From positions 32,088,796-32,152,795 of the forward strand of contig OV884012.1 in assembly GCA_930367205.1 (NCBI GenBank): 64,000 bases of DNA, read 5' to 3'. The notes under the pieces were generated by a model that saw only the letters and a program-made list of their open reading frames with translations, was not told the origin of the DNA and searched no databases. The translations under genes were made by a program, and so were the position numbers. Positions 42,501 to 55,300 of this stretch are shown here, in pieces (within the stretch, counting starts at the first letter, position 1; each line of letters opens with the position of its first letter). Source of the DNA: Acanthosoma haemorrhoidale. Taxonomy: Eukaryota > Arthropoda > Insecta > Hemiptera > Acanthosomatidae.

Positions 42501-45500
42501 TCTGTGTTTTACAGCAGCTATCTTTTTTAACTATTCATACTTAGTCTACTAATACATCAAAGTAGAACTTTATAGAAGATTGTGGCAACAAATAGAATTT
42601 AGTGAAGGTAAAAGTTTCTAGGAATAAAAAAAACTCCAACAATTTTTAGAATTTTTGCCATATTGTCTGTTACTTAAAGTGAGATCTCTAACTATTTTAC
42701 TATAGAAACTCAACTATTTCACCAAAACTTTGCTAAAGTACAAAGCTGTTTGTAAAGGATTTGATTATTCTTATGCTTGGAGATGAAACTAAAAATGTTG
42801 TTTATAATCAAGTTTTGAGTTAAATTATTGTAATAGTGAATTTTTAAAATATTTTAATCTAAAAATTTTATATTGTATTTATTCTCTTAATTTAATCTTT
42901 TAATTAATTTAATGAATAGGGCTCAACTGGAATTTTCAGCTTTTCATGAACATAAAAGAGGCTCATATCTTGGTTTTTTATTGGTTTAAAAGACAGATGT
43001 CAAACTGAAGAAGGCTTCTAAAAATAATTTTTGTGTTAATTAAAAAAAATAAAGTTTTTTTCATCGATAAAACGTGCTTACCTACTCAATTTTTTACTTC
43101 TGAAAAATTATGGTTGTGTTTATGAGTAAACATTAAGTTTCTTGTTATCAATAAAAATGTTTACTCAATTTTGTATTTATTATTTTCTGTTTTTCAACCA
43201 GTTCGAGAAATACCTGTCTCTGAAAAATGTTTTGTTATATCTTGATTAAGAAAAATGTTTAAATTCTAAAGTGTGGGTTAGCACATGATGAAATACAACC
43301 AAGATAATTTCATCTTAAAATGATGCTACTATCTTGAGCATTTTTGACCACATTCAGTTTTTGGTTTCTCCTGAAAAATTCAAATTTTCAGATTTGAGCC
43401 CTTTTTGAAACGACTGATTCAATTATTTGTAAATAGAATAAAAAATACTGATAGATAGAATTCATTTCTTTTCCTCTTTAATAGAAGATTAGAATAAAAA
43501 AAATACCCAGGCAATGCCGTGTTATTTGTTGGCTAGCATCAGGTAATATCAGAAACTACTGAACGCGATTGGAAAGTTTTTACATTTCATTGACTGTCTA
43601 TTAACATATAGACTATGTATTCTCTGGTTGAATCTTTTAGAGTTTGTGTAGTGAAGTTAAACTTGAGCATGGGGGAAATTAAAATAGTTTTATTGGGTTA
43701 AAATTTCCATGTGGGCTGAGTGGCGGGCATAATGCTAGTCACAAAATAAAATTAGCTGCCTAGGCCATTTTATTCCACACCACAACATCTGGAGTTGGGT
43801 GGAATTGTCTGCTGAGCTTCATGTATATTTTGAATGAGAAAGAGTCGATTGATGAACATTCCCAAGAATTTTATGAACTGCCAAGAAACAATCAGGAGAT
43901 CCTTAACCATGTAACCCACATAGTAGTGTTCATAGTTATTCACAGGAGGCTTGGGAGATTTGGAGAGAGGCTACTTAGGAAGCATCCCTTCCTTGCCATT
44001 AACACCAAATCATTTGGTGCTCTGCCGACCTTTAACTTTTACTGATAACTTTTCAAAATGTTCTGAAGGCCTCACTTACTTGCTGTGGAAATTTCTTGCT
44101 ATTTTTTTTTTTCTTTAAGGAATATCTGGCTAAAAATATTTTCTTGACGTGTTAAATGATCCTGTTTTAACTACATATCATACCTATAGACACATGATTT
44201 TTTTTTTTTTTATCAAATGTTGACCATCTACATTTGCATGCTAATTTTTATATGTGATTTACTTCTCGTAGATAGAAAACATTGTTTCGAATTTTGTAAT
44301 TTGTAAGGTACCAAAAATATCATTATCTATTGAAAGGAGGTATTTGAAACAATCTTCTATTTAAATTATCAATATTTCAATTTTCTTTTTTGCATTCTTT
44401 ATTCTAAATATGTTTAATTCAATTATCATTTTTATTTATTACAACTATTATACTGGTGCATGATTGTTTTCTTTAATTAAACTTTAAAGCACTTCTTTTA
44501 TTTTGAATTCATTCACAACTTTAACTCTTAAATAAATTTCAACCTCAAGTATGCCTATTTATATTCTAATTTAAATTGTTTTCTGTTCTTATTTATGTTT
44601 AATAATTGTTATATGTTTGATCTGTTGCCTTTTCCTATGTGATAATAATTATATTTTTTCTGTTACTCTTTCCTTACTTTTCTTAAATCAATCACAATTT
44701 TATACTTATTGTTCCATATTATTGTTAAGACCAATGTTTTATTATTTTATGCAAAAAATCAGCTATGGCTCTTCAATTTGAAATTACTGTCAAGAGGATA
44801 TATTTTTTCCCCCTTCCTATCCCCTTGTTATTATACATTAATGAAACCAGTCTAGATTCTACATAAATTAATCTATTTACAGTTGGTCATAATATGTCCT
44901 GTAGCTTGGCTACATTTTATACAATTTTTAATAATTTTACAGTGCGATTTGTGATTGTTACAAAAGTATAATGGACATTGCACATTTACTGTCTAAACAT
45001 GCTTAAAAGTGATAGGGCTCACCTCATGAATCATAGACTTAAAACTAATTTACATGTAACAACAAAATATTAACTTAATTTTCCTTGACAGTCTGTTTCC
45101 ATTGATCTGGGAAGGGTTGGGGTCATAGTGTTAAACAGTGGGTGCGGCAACTAGTCCAAAAACTTGATAGGTCTCTGGTGAATGAACTCACCCACCCATG
45201 TCACACCAAGCAACGGGTAGGCATTTTTTAACCTCTCGAGAGAGAGGTATGTCTGACCACTTTTCTCATGATCCCATTCTAAAATTGCTTGAGGCTTTAA
45301 GCTGTATTGTCAGCCAAGTGAGTATATAGGGGGGCACCATACAGCAGAACTGAGGTCACATTTATATATCATCAGTTTGTGTGTCAAGAGGATTTTTCAT
45401 TGCCCCTTTAAATTTACAGATAATTATATACAATTATAGATCCTCAGGCGAATCTATTTACAAATTATTTTTGTATTTCCTGTAGCATCGCTACATTATA

Positions 45501-48500
45501 TACAGGTTTTGTTATTTTATAAAATTTATATAATGAATAAACAAGTATAATGATACACATTATACGTGTCTGGACTAAACCGACTAATAATGGTGATGGG
45601 GCTCATCTGTCAAGGGAATAATATTGGAAAACTTATAATTCATACCCTAATTCTAATTAATTAAATGGGAGGGAAGTGAAGTTTTTAAGATTGTTACCCC
45701 CCCCCCCCCACCAGTGTGCTTCCCAAGATACTGAACCACACTTATGCCTAGTTTGTAGCTCCATAACTTGCCATGCTCAGTAATACATCTTTTGTATGCC
45801 ATGGAATCCTATATTGCCTGACGACTGAAATAATGTACTTCCTGAGAGTACATTTCTTTCTCCGGTGTAGAACCCCCCTCATTGTATTGATTCATTTGGG
45901 GTTCCAATAATAAGTCCAGTTGCCAAGGTGGATCTTCCATCTCTTTGAGTCTTGCTTCATTCATTTGCAGAGAGGAGTAGTATGACCTTTCATCTACCCT
46001 CTTTTAGCATTGGCTGTTCTTTGAGGAGTAAATTGTCACTTCATCATAGAAGAGTATATAGAGTATAAGGCTCCATAGAACTTTCCACTGCATATATGGC
46101 AGCCTGGGAGTTTGTTTTTAGTTTAGATGTTCTTATCATGACTGAGAAGCATATCATATGATACATAGGATGAGAGCTTAGTCAAGTTTTCTCAAGACTG
46201 GGACCTCATATTCTGACAAACTTGAGGTACAGATTAATCTTCTTCCCAGTTTCATTAGGAGACGTCATTTTTAGCTTACTCATATCCTTTTGTCTCCATT
46301 GTCAGTTTTAATCCAGTTGCATGATCATTTTGATGTTATTTAACCAGTCTTCTATCAGGGTGGCATAGATTTTTAGGATTGTAATATGTCAGGCAAACAA
46401 ACTATCCATTTACTTTTATTTTTTCTACCAAATGATATGCCCGTAATATTAGCGGGAAGACCCAATGGTTTTTAAAACTTAATCTACTGGGATAAAATGA
46501 GGGTATATGTCCTTTATTTTTCTTGTTAAAGTTTATGAGGAGGGTTCAAATTTCAACAAAATTCTTATCTCATAAATGACAGTTTTGGCTGTAACATGTA
46601 CAAAATTGCATATGTCCTTTATTTAATTTAATAAAAGTGTTGAATCAATGGCTGTTTTTTTTGTTTTTTTTTATAGATTCTATATTCATGTAATCCTTTA
46701 AATGTACCTGCATTATTTATAACATGAAATTTTAACACTAGTACCATATTTGCACTATCTATCTATGCACCTGCACCTTTTGCATTTGTTTAGAAAATCA
46801 TATTAAATATGAATTTAAATATTAATTTTATAATTTAGATGACTGAGGATCTCATCGACATGATTGTTAATGCGCAATAAAATAGAAGAAAGAAATTAAC
46901 TTAATCCAGGATAAGCCTCAAATAATTCTGTTATACTGAGCAATAATACAAAAATGTTATTTTTAATGTCTTTGAGATAAATGAAAGGCTGCTTAGTATA
47001 TTTATGATTTTATTGAGAACACACTAAGAAGAGATTTATTTGTTTACTCTTTTTAAAATATAATTTCACGGATAAATGTCATTAACTAAATAAGAATTGT
47101 TTCTTTCTTCTCGTCATCTATAAAGAAACTTGCAAACTAGGTCTAAGAAGTGAATTCTTTCTTTTAACTGCTTGTAACTGTTTTATACTGTTGTATATAT
47201 CAATGGTTCTCAATGGGGGATTGGAGTTTTCAGGGGGATAGATATAATATAAGGGAGTAGATATATATAGGGATAACATAAGGGAGTTATTTGGGAGTGG
47301 ATAGATCACAGATGGGCAAATGAAAACTAATAATAACATAATTATATAATAACATAATAATAATAACATTATTGTTTTTCGCTTTTATATCAACATACTT
47401 GGTAGAAAAAGTGTTCAATCAATGTCATAACTCAGCTGAAAACAGAGTCACAGACATAATTGAATATCACAAATAGGCTGTGCAACTGAACTAAAAATAG
47501 AAAAAATAAATATTATGTAGTTCTGATTTTTGGTACAGTTGTAGGGGAGAATGTCCTGTACAACATAATAAAAGTTTCTAGAGGTGGAGGTGAGCATGGT
47601 TTAAAGGTAATTTTTTTTTGGTTTTTCTCACATATCTGGCAAACTAGTGAATCAAACAAAAAAATATTGTATGTACAAAATTAAAGTTAAAATTAGTAAA
47701 AAGTAAAATAGGGATATCAAGAATAGTGATATGGGAAAAGGCAACTCAACCACAGAGAAAGCTTTTGTTGATCGAGTTCATCTCTTCTTTGCCATGATAC
47801 TTTGAAATAAACATTTTGCACTCCACTTGAAAAAAAGTACTCCAGCAAATTCTTTCAAAAAGAACAGATTGCCGTGGCTGCAATTAATCCACTAATCCAC
47901 TTTCCGAAAAAATAGAAAAAAGTATTTTTAGATGCAATTTTGTGTATGTTACTTATGTATATAAAGTCCTTTTTGTTAAAACGACTTGTTTGTGAGATAT
48001 TTGAGCGAAAAAATTACCTTTAAACTAAAGTTGAGAGCCACTGGTGTTGATGATAACGTTAAAAAAAACTTTGGTGACAATATGCACTAATTTAGAACAA
48101 GCTTACAATATATTCATTTACTGAATAGATAGTACACACTTATTCTAGCCACACGTAGATTACTGTTGAATAAAACTACTTTCATTAGATACGTCACTTA
48201 GTCACTAATTGCTTCTGAGATATATCAGAATAAATGTTTACTTGTGAATTGTCTGTAGCACTTTTATGTACATACTATTTGTCTCACTCACTTACTTTCA
48301 GGCTTTTCTTTTAAAAACCCCTGTAACTTTAATTTCAATTTCATTTATTTTATTTTTTCGTTATATTATGTCCTTATTTTTGTTTGTTTATGTTTTTTTC
48401 TTATATTCTTTGAAAAAATTAAAAGAAGCAAATATGTACAAAGCTTTTGTTTTATGATTAATTATTGTAAAATGTCTTTATTTATACCTGACTTTTTTTT

Positions 48501-49260
48501 AATGTAATGGGACCTTACAGCTTACAAAAGAAGAAAGTTATTTAAGTTCATACGTATGTAATGTCTCTAACATGTGGAATTACAGAAATTTTTTGTATCA
48601 AACCAGGCCCTGTTTTGGTTCCAGCTTCTGGGTAGCCCCGCGTCGACACCCGTCGAGGAGAGGCGGGTGTCCAGTGGGACACTGCCTGCTGGCCCCAGTC
48701 GTAGGTCGTCCCTTTCCCCCTCGGACAGGGCCAACAGGAGGCGCGACAGTCCTGCTACTATTCAACTAGATATACCTCCTTGGCATAAAGTCATTCTCAA
48801 CTTCATTGAGGTATATACAATCATATATAACTTTTAATTTATAGCCCAATAACTGTTGTCATCCATGGATAGCTCATTTTCTTTGAAACTTCTTTCTTAC
48901 ATTTCCAATTCAAAATTTGAATCAAAGTTTGAAAGAAGACAAAAGAAAATGGTTCAGAAAATTAAACCTTACAGCTGATTATAACTCATGTTCAAAGAAT
49001 AAAGAATCGTATGGAAAGGTTTATCTAGATCTTTAAAAAAAAATATAATTGTTATAAGTCTAACATCGCTCAAATGTGGAACCAGGGAAGAAGCAAACAT
49101 CTGAGGTTTGTGACAATCATCATATTAGGTTGAAGAAATTGTTTCTTATTATTACCAACCTAAGAAAACAGATTTGGACAGGGCCTGGGTTCAAATCTAT
49201 GAACTCTAGTCAGGCGCTCTGCCACCTGAGACACCTGTGTCCCCATGGCCCTCTCTCCCT

Positions 49261-49349
<89 letters not shown>

Positions 49350-52300
49350 TCTCCCTCTCTCCCTCTCTCTCTCTCTCTCTCTCCCTCTCTCTCTCTCCCT
49401 CTCCCTCTCTCTCTCTTTGAAAAATTAGAACTCAAGCTGTTTAAAGTGTTAAAGCTGTTTGTTAGTTATTTTTTATTTTTGTATGAAACCCTAATTTACT
49501 TCAACTTGCAGCAAGAAAAGGGGATTGATGAAGTGCTAAGAGAAATAAATATTGCCAGGCTACATGTGCCATATGTAATGGAAAAAAATCTTAATAATTA
49601 AATATAATTAATCAATACTAACACTGACTCTCATAAATATCAAGCGGATTAAATTGTTTTACTACTAAAACCTACTGTTTCATTCGATCATCAACTGATA
49701 AGTCACATATAATTCTTATATAAAAACTTCAGCTTTCGGTCACTACGCTGCATTCCTGTCCCAGTCCTAAAAAGATAAGATTTCCTGAAAAACGAAATGA
49801 CCCAGAGATGCAATTTTTCTTTTAAATTGTAGAATAGAACTCTTTTAACTTTGTAAAACAACTAGGGAAATAGTCTCACTCATGGTATTATACAATTTAT
49901 CTATTTTAAAAATTAATAATACATTTTATTAATAGGAGAAACATTTCCTTAAATGGGATTTTCCGGCTTTATTTTTATCCCAGAAAAAAAAAGAAAGATT
50001 CTTTAACACAAATTCTGTAGGCACCAAATCTAAAGTTTCAATGAAACTTAAGCTATTACTCATTAAATATTTTAGAGATTTCATATAGCAAATGAATAAA
50101 CAATATAGTATCATTGTTATTATTATGATTTTCCACTTAACACTTTTCTGTTTAAGATACAACAGTATATATAACATAGCTAATTTGCTCTTTCATCAGT
50201 TATCTAGTTGTGAAAGATGTGCACTTAAAATGTATATTTCAAACATTTTTACGATTTTGTTACTTGTTATTTGCATTTGGTTATTTTTTTGAATAATTTT
50301 AGTTTCATAGAAGGAGCCTCCATTCTTAAAATTTTTCATTCTGTGTATGAATGATTTATTTTATATTTATTATATTATATTTATTTCATATTTAATATAT
50401 TAACATGTAAATACCATGACTAATTCATACAATTATTAAACATTTCAATGCTAATTTTGTCTTTCTTTCCTGAAGGAATGGCTTAGGGTTTCTCGGGTTG
50501 AGCTAGAGAGAAACGCCTGTCTTTGCAAGGAAATAAGAGATATACTTGCAAAAGTTGGACCTCTCGGGAATCCCTACCAACAATGGTGCCTTGAACTAAA
50601 GCAAGAATTTCCCGCACTGGTATGTATGATTGCATTTAGTTCAAATTTATCAGTCAGTCAAAGTCACATTTCATTGATATAAATTTATATAATTAGGCCA
50701 AGGAAATGTGAGCTTCTTAAGCTCATTCAAGTCTAAAGATTTTACTTTTCTATGATGTTTCGAAATATTTAATTTAGTTAATTTTTAAGCTGTAAATGTT
50801 GTGTTATATTCAAATCAATTAAACTTGAAATAAAAATTCCCTTGCCAGGAAAATCAAATACAACAATTCTTGTTATTTATTTAATTAAACTATAGTGTGT
50901 AGCACTATATATTATGATTGAAAATAAACCAAATAGTTTGAAACATTGAAGAAAGATGTTGCTAATCGATTAAACGCTGCATCCTTCAAAAATATGAACA
51001 TTATAAACTTAGCCTTACTTTTGTGAATAATGAATTTATAGTTTGGATTATGATTTATTCCAAATGTTAGAATAGGGGGACTATTTCTAATTTACACACA
51101 ATAAAAAAATAAGGGTTTTATTATGGCCCCAAATAGTTGTTGTCGGGTCAATGGTTGCCGAATATCACCAAAGTGGGGAGGAGAATAGCACTATGTTCAG
51201 GAGAAGAGGAACATAGGTAGGTATTAGAGCCAACAAGCTGGTTTTAATGCATGAAATTCAATGGGCTCATTGATTGGAAGAAATACTCACCATTTCCTTT
51301 TTCAATGTATTTTGGCCCATGTTCTACTTATAAAAAAATCAGGTTGGTCCCTACAAACCGAAATTTGCAATATACATACATTTTAGGTCTTTAGGAAAAC
51401 GGAGTTTCGGCTATTGCGCGCTGGGTACCCGATTTGGTAAACAGGCATAAGGGCCGAAACGATACAAAACAAAAAAAAAAAACCCTAGACCTCTTCTTCT
51501 GAACACATTGCACTGTAGGTTTTTAGGTAGTTTATGTGGTCTTGGAATGACCACAAATTCACACTCGGTGTCTAAGGGTAGGTGAAAACCGTCTGGGTCC
51601 CAAAGGCAAGTGTGATCCGGAAAGAAGCAGAATGGATTGCCATGGGAGACGCTACTAGGTAAAGTTTGTAGGGCCACGGCAACCGTCGTCCGTGAGGGAG
51701 AGGTCTCTCCCAAGGAGGTGCGAGTTTTAGCGAGACGAAGGCAGAGATTCCCACTAGGAAGGTGTGGTGTCTGACAACGCCGGACTAAAACATAGTGAGG
51801 CTAGGAGGGAGAGAGAGAGAGATATGCAAAGGTAGTTGAATGAGAAGACCATGGTTAAAGTAGAGCAGCAAGCGGCAGTGCAGAGAGACAGAGAGAAGTG
51901 TTTTAGGTGCCGGTTTGGTTCTTTCTTTCTTCTGCTATTAGATGGCTCAGGCTATTAGATGATAGGCAGGCCAGCTGTGGTGGGGATGGCTCCCCACCTG
52001 CGGCTGTTTCCCTCACTAGCTTCTCTCCCCTCTCTGCCTGACGTCATATGCTTTATTAAACATATGGAAACATAGATAGATATTTTCTGGTCTTAGAAGA
52101 GAGGAACTTCTAATTATTCATAATTAAGAGGTGGCCACAACAGTTGTGATTACAACTTTAATGACCTAGAAAGTTTGATATATTATCTAGAAGATAACAA
52201 CATACATACCCTCAACTTTTTTTACATTTATTTTTTTTTTTGTTTCTATTTTACAAAACAGAAAAAAATTGAGTCCTACAATATCTGAAAATAAATGTTT

Positions 52301-55300
52301 ACTTAACTTTCCACTGGTTTTCCTAAGGAACATTTTTTTTATTTCTGCACTACTGCTTGTGATGGAATCTCCCTTCAAGCATAGGTTTCAATAAGTCAAT
52401 CATGAAATGGGATCATTATGTATTAAATAAAATAATTTAAATATTTTGTGGATGAAGATTTCATTTTTTTCTGTTGGGTTTTTTCTAGAACAAAGATCCT
52501 GATCAAGAGAATTCTGATGATCACGAAGAGACTGACAAGGATTACTATCAGGTAAGCTCATTTTTTTAACCGCTTGTGAAAGTTCTTCTTCCAGGTCTAA
52601 TTTTTTAATTATTATTTTGCATAATGAAAGTACAAATTCTGAATTATAAATGAAAATATATTTAACTTATTTATATTATTAAATTGACAAATAGTTGATA
52701 AAAAACGAATCAAAGATTAATAATCTCTTAAACTGTGAGTTAATTTATCTTGCTTAAGATAAGTTAATTGATCTTAAAAATTACAATGAAACCTTTAATA
52801 ATACATAATAAACAATTTTCTCTTATTAATAGATTCTTTAGAGATTGGTAAAAGTTATTAAAATAGTATTATATAAAATTACCATAAATAACCTCTCAAA
52901 TGTTCTAGAAAGTGCAGATTATTTTAGCTAAACAATTAGTATGCGTGCATATTTTTCACAATTGTATTTTTTTAAATTTTAGCAGCTTAAAATAGTTATC
53001 TGTTATAATATAAAAAATATTTGCATTAATATTGTATACATTTGTTAATTCTATCTGAAATAATGTAAATTTCTAAACTATCTGCTAAACTAAAAAGGTG
53101 AAATCATTTTGCCCAAAATACCTGCATTAATTGAGGTTTTATTTCACTGGATACAAACAAATAAAAACCTATACTGATCAATTGTGGACTTATTCATAAT
53201 TTTTTAAACTTACTATGAATATAAATTAATGATTATAGAATTAATAAGTAACTTTCATTATTTAAGGAATAAGTGTTACATCTTCAGGCTTTATAATTAT
53301 GAATTCCAATAGTACAAAATAATATTTATAAGTAAATGATTTTCAAGACAGATGTATTTTTATAAAATATCCTCATAAGAGGTGATATTTTTGTAAAGTT
53401 AGTTTGAATAATTGATATTAATACTTTCTAACTTTCTAAAAAAAACGTGTTTTTAAAACCACCATTTATTACAGATAGGAGACCCTAAATGATTTTAAGA
53501 CGTTTAATTTATTATTTTTCACTGTAACTTCCTACTAAGCATACATGATTTTCATGTTGTTTAGAACAGCTATGTTGGCATTCATCATTTATTTTTATGA
53601 AAACTAATTAAAAAATTTCATGCTAAAGCAGAGCATTAACTTCAGAGGAGAGGGAGAACAAAAAGTTACACAAAGCTTAATATAGCAAGTATCAGAAAAA
53701 GCATGAATCATAAGTGTGATCTACAGTTTGTGCAAATCTTTGATATTCTGATTAATAATGCAAGACTGATCCTCAGCAACTGGTATTTTATTTTAAATTT
53801 TCATAAAATTTTTACTTCTACTTTTTTTTGACGGTTGTTTCAAAACAATTTCATATGTCAAATCGATAGTATTTTAATCTCCCTTCCTCTCTTAATTATT
53901 GTATAAAATAGCCTCTGGTTTATCAGGCTAACATAATTGTTTTATGTACAATATAAATAAATCGTGTGGTAGACTTCTGACTTCTCACATCTGACTTGTC
54001 CGCAGCTGTGCCCATTCCTGTTAAGGAAATACATTAAATTTCTACTTCGGGCCAGCTGGCTAGAGTTCTGAGTGGCTCTACACTGGGCAGGCCTAGACTA
54101 AACATCCAGTGAGTACTCAGGTTTGGCTGACACAAACAGTCTATGCAATATTATAGGTTAGCATGGAGGAGGGGGCAGTTCTTTTGAGTAAAATTTCCTT
54201 CATCGTTTTCGTATTTTAAACCACTCTTTAAGTATTCACATACTTTTCTGTATGTTTATACTTGTACAAAGCGCCATTTTTTAAGCTGATGTCATCCTGT
54301 ATTTTTTTTCTGTCTAATGTGTCGGTAGGCAATATTTTCTGAGAGCTGGGCTTATAGATTTTTGTAAAATCTTTAGCTGGCTGCATAGAAACCTGTTATC
54401 TCTGCAGCTGGCTACATTAAAAACTGTCTGTAGTATAGTATTTATTGTAGATTAATGTAGTAATACCAGGCCAAAATACCTATATTTCCTGGCAGCTTTT
54501 ACAAAATAAAGCTGATAAATCAATTTTGGGTAGTTTTAGAGTTTCTATGTGCACATATTTGTATTTGACTGGATTCAGTTATCACTTTGTGTACTAACAT
54601 AGGATGTTACAATTCGATTGGCCTTAATATGGTGAATTAGATTGCTTAACTGATTCATTTTATGAAGACTCTTGATTTGAATCCCTAGATGGGCGGTAAA
54701 TTTTATTTAATTTGAGTATAAATAGGGGAGGTGGCTCTCTATTGGTTAGTCTGATGTACAATTTCTGTAGTTCTATACACTATATTTCTAATGATTTAGT
54801 TGTCCAAATATTTTAACCTATACATAATGAAGAGATGACTTCCTATTCCAGATTAAAATATTTTTAAATATTGATGCTGTGCATTTGTGTCACAACCTAT
54901 TAGAGGAAGCAATAAAAATAACTAGGGCTCTCCAATTTAAATGAAAATTTTATCTCTTTCCATTGAGAATGCAGGAGGCAATGAACGAAAAACAGATAGT
55001 AAAATTTAGCAGTTTTCACCAGTTTTAGTCTATTAAAAAAACCGAATTGTAATTTCAAAATATTTTTTTCCGCCTTAACTCTGGTATGTGGTAATTGATC
55101 GATGTGATGAATTCATTCCTGATTAGTCAAATCAGCAGTTGTGGTTTTTCTTTTAACCCTTACCATACAGCGTATTCCATGTTAAAAATGGTTTCTTGTT
55201 CTATATTTCAATTCTGGAGTTTCAGGAAATTATAATGTGACTGTTCTGGGTATCATAGTCTTTTCATCTAAACATGTAAACGTATCTAACATCTAAACAT

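Larger units (their letters stand above)
48811..50475 (+). other. Intron 13
   Basis: Contains a tRNA-like fragment and a long TC microsatellite (listed separately). The remainder is AT-rich with nothing recognised. Confidence 0.6.

Noticed and set aside
43821..44045. 74-codon open frame in intron 12
   Set aside because: No motif, no acceptor/donor pair in a matching phase, and exons 12 and 13 already join in phase 0.
49076..49601. Long Ser-Leu and Glu-Arg open frames on both strands
   Set aside because: Produced by the TC microsatellite; a dinucleotide repeat without stops opens every frame.
51411..51713. Minus-strand 100-codon frame in repeat P as a gene
   Set aside because: Partly shared with P copy 2 (59127-59354), so it is repeat sequence. 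The two frames diverge at the fold-back, and no protein family is recognised.
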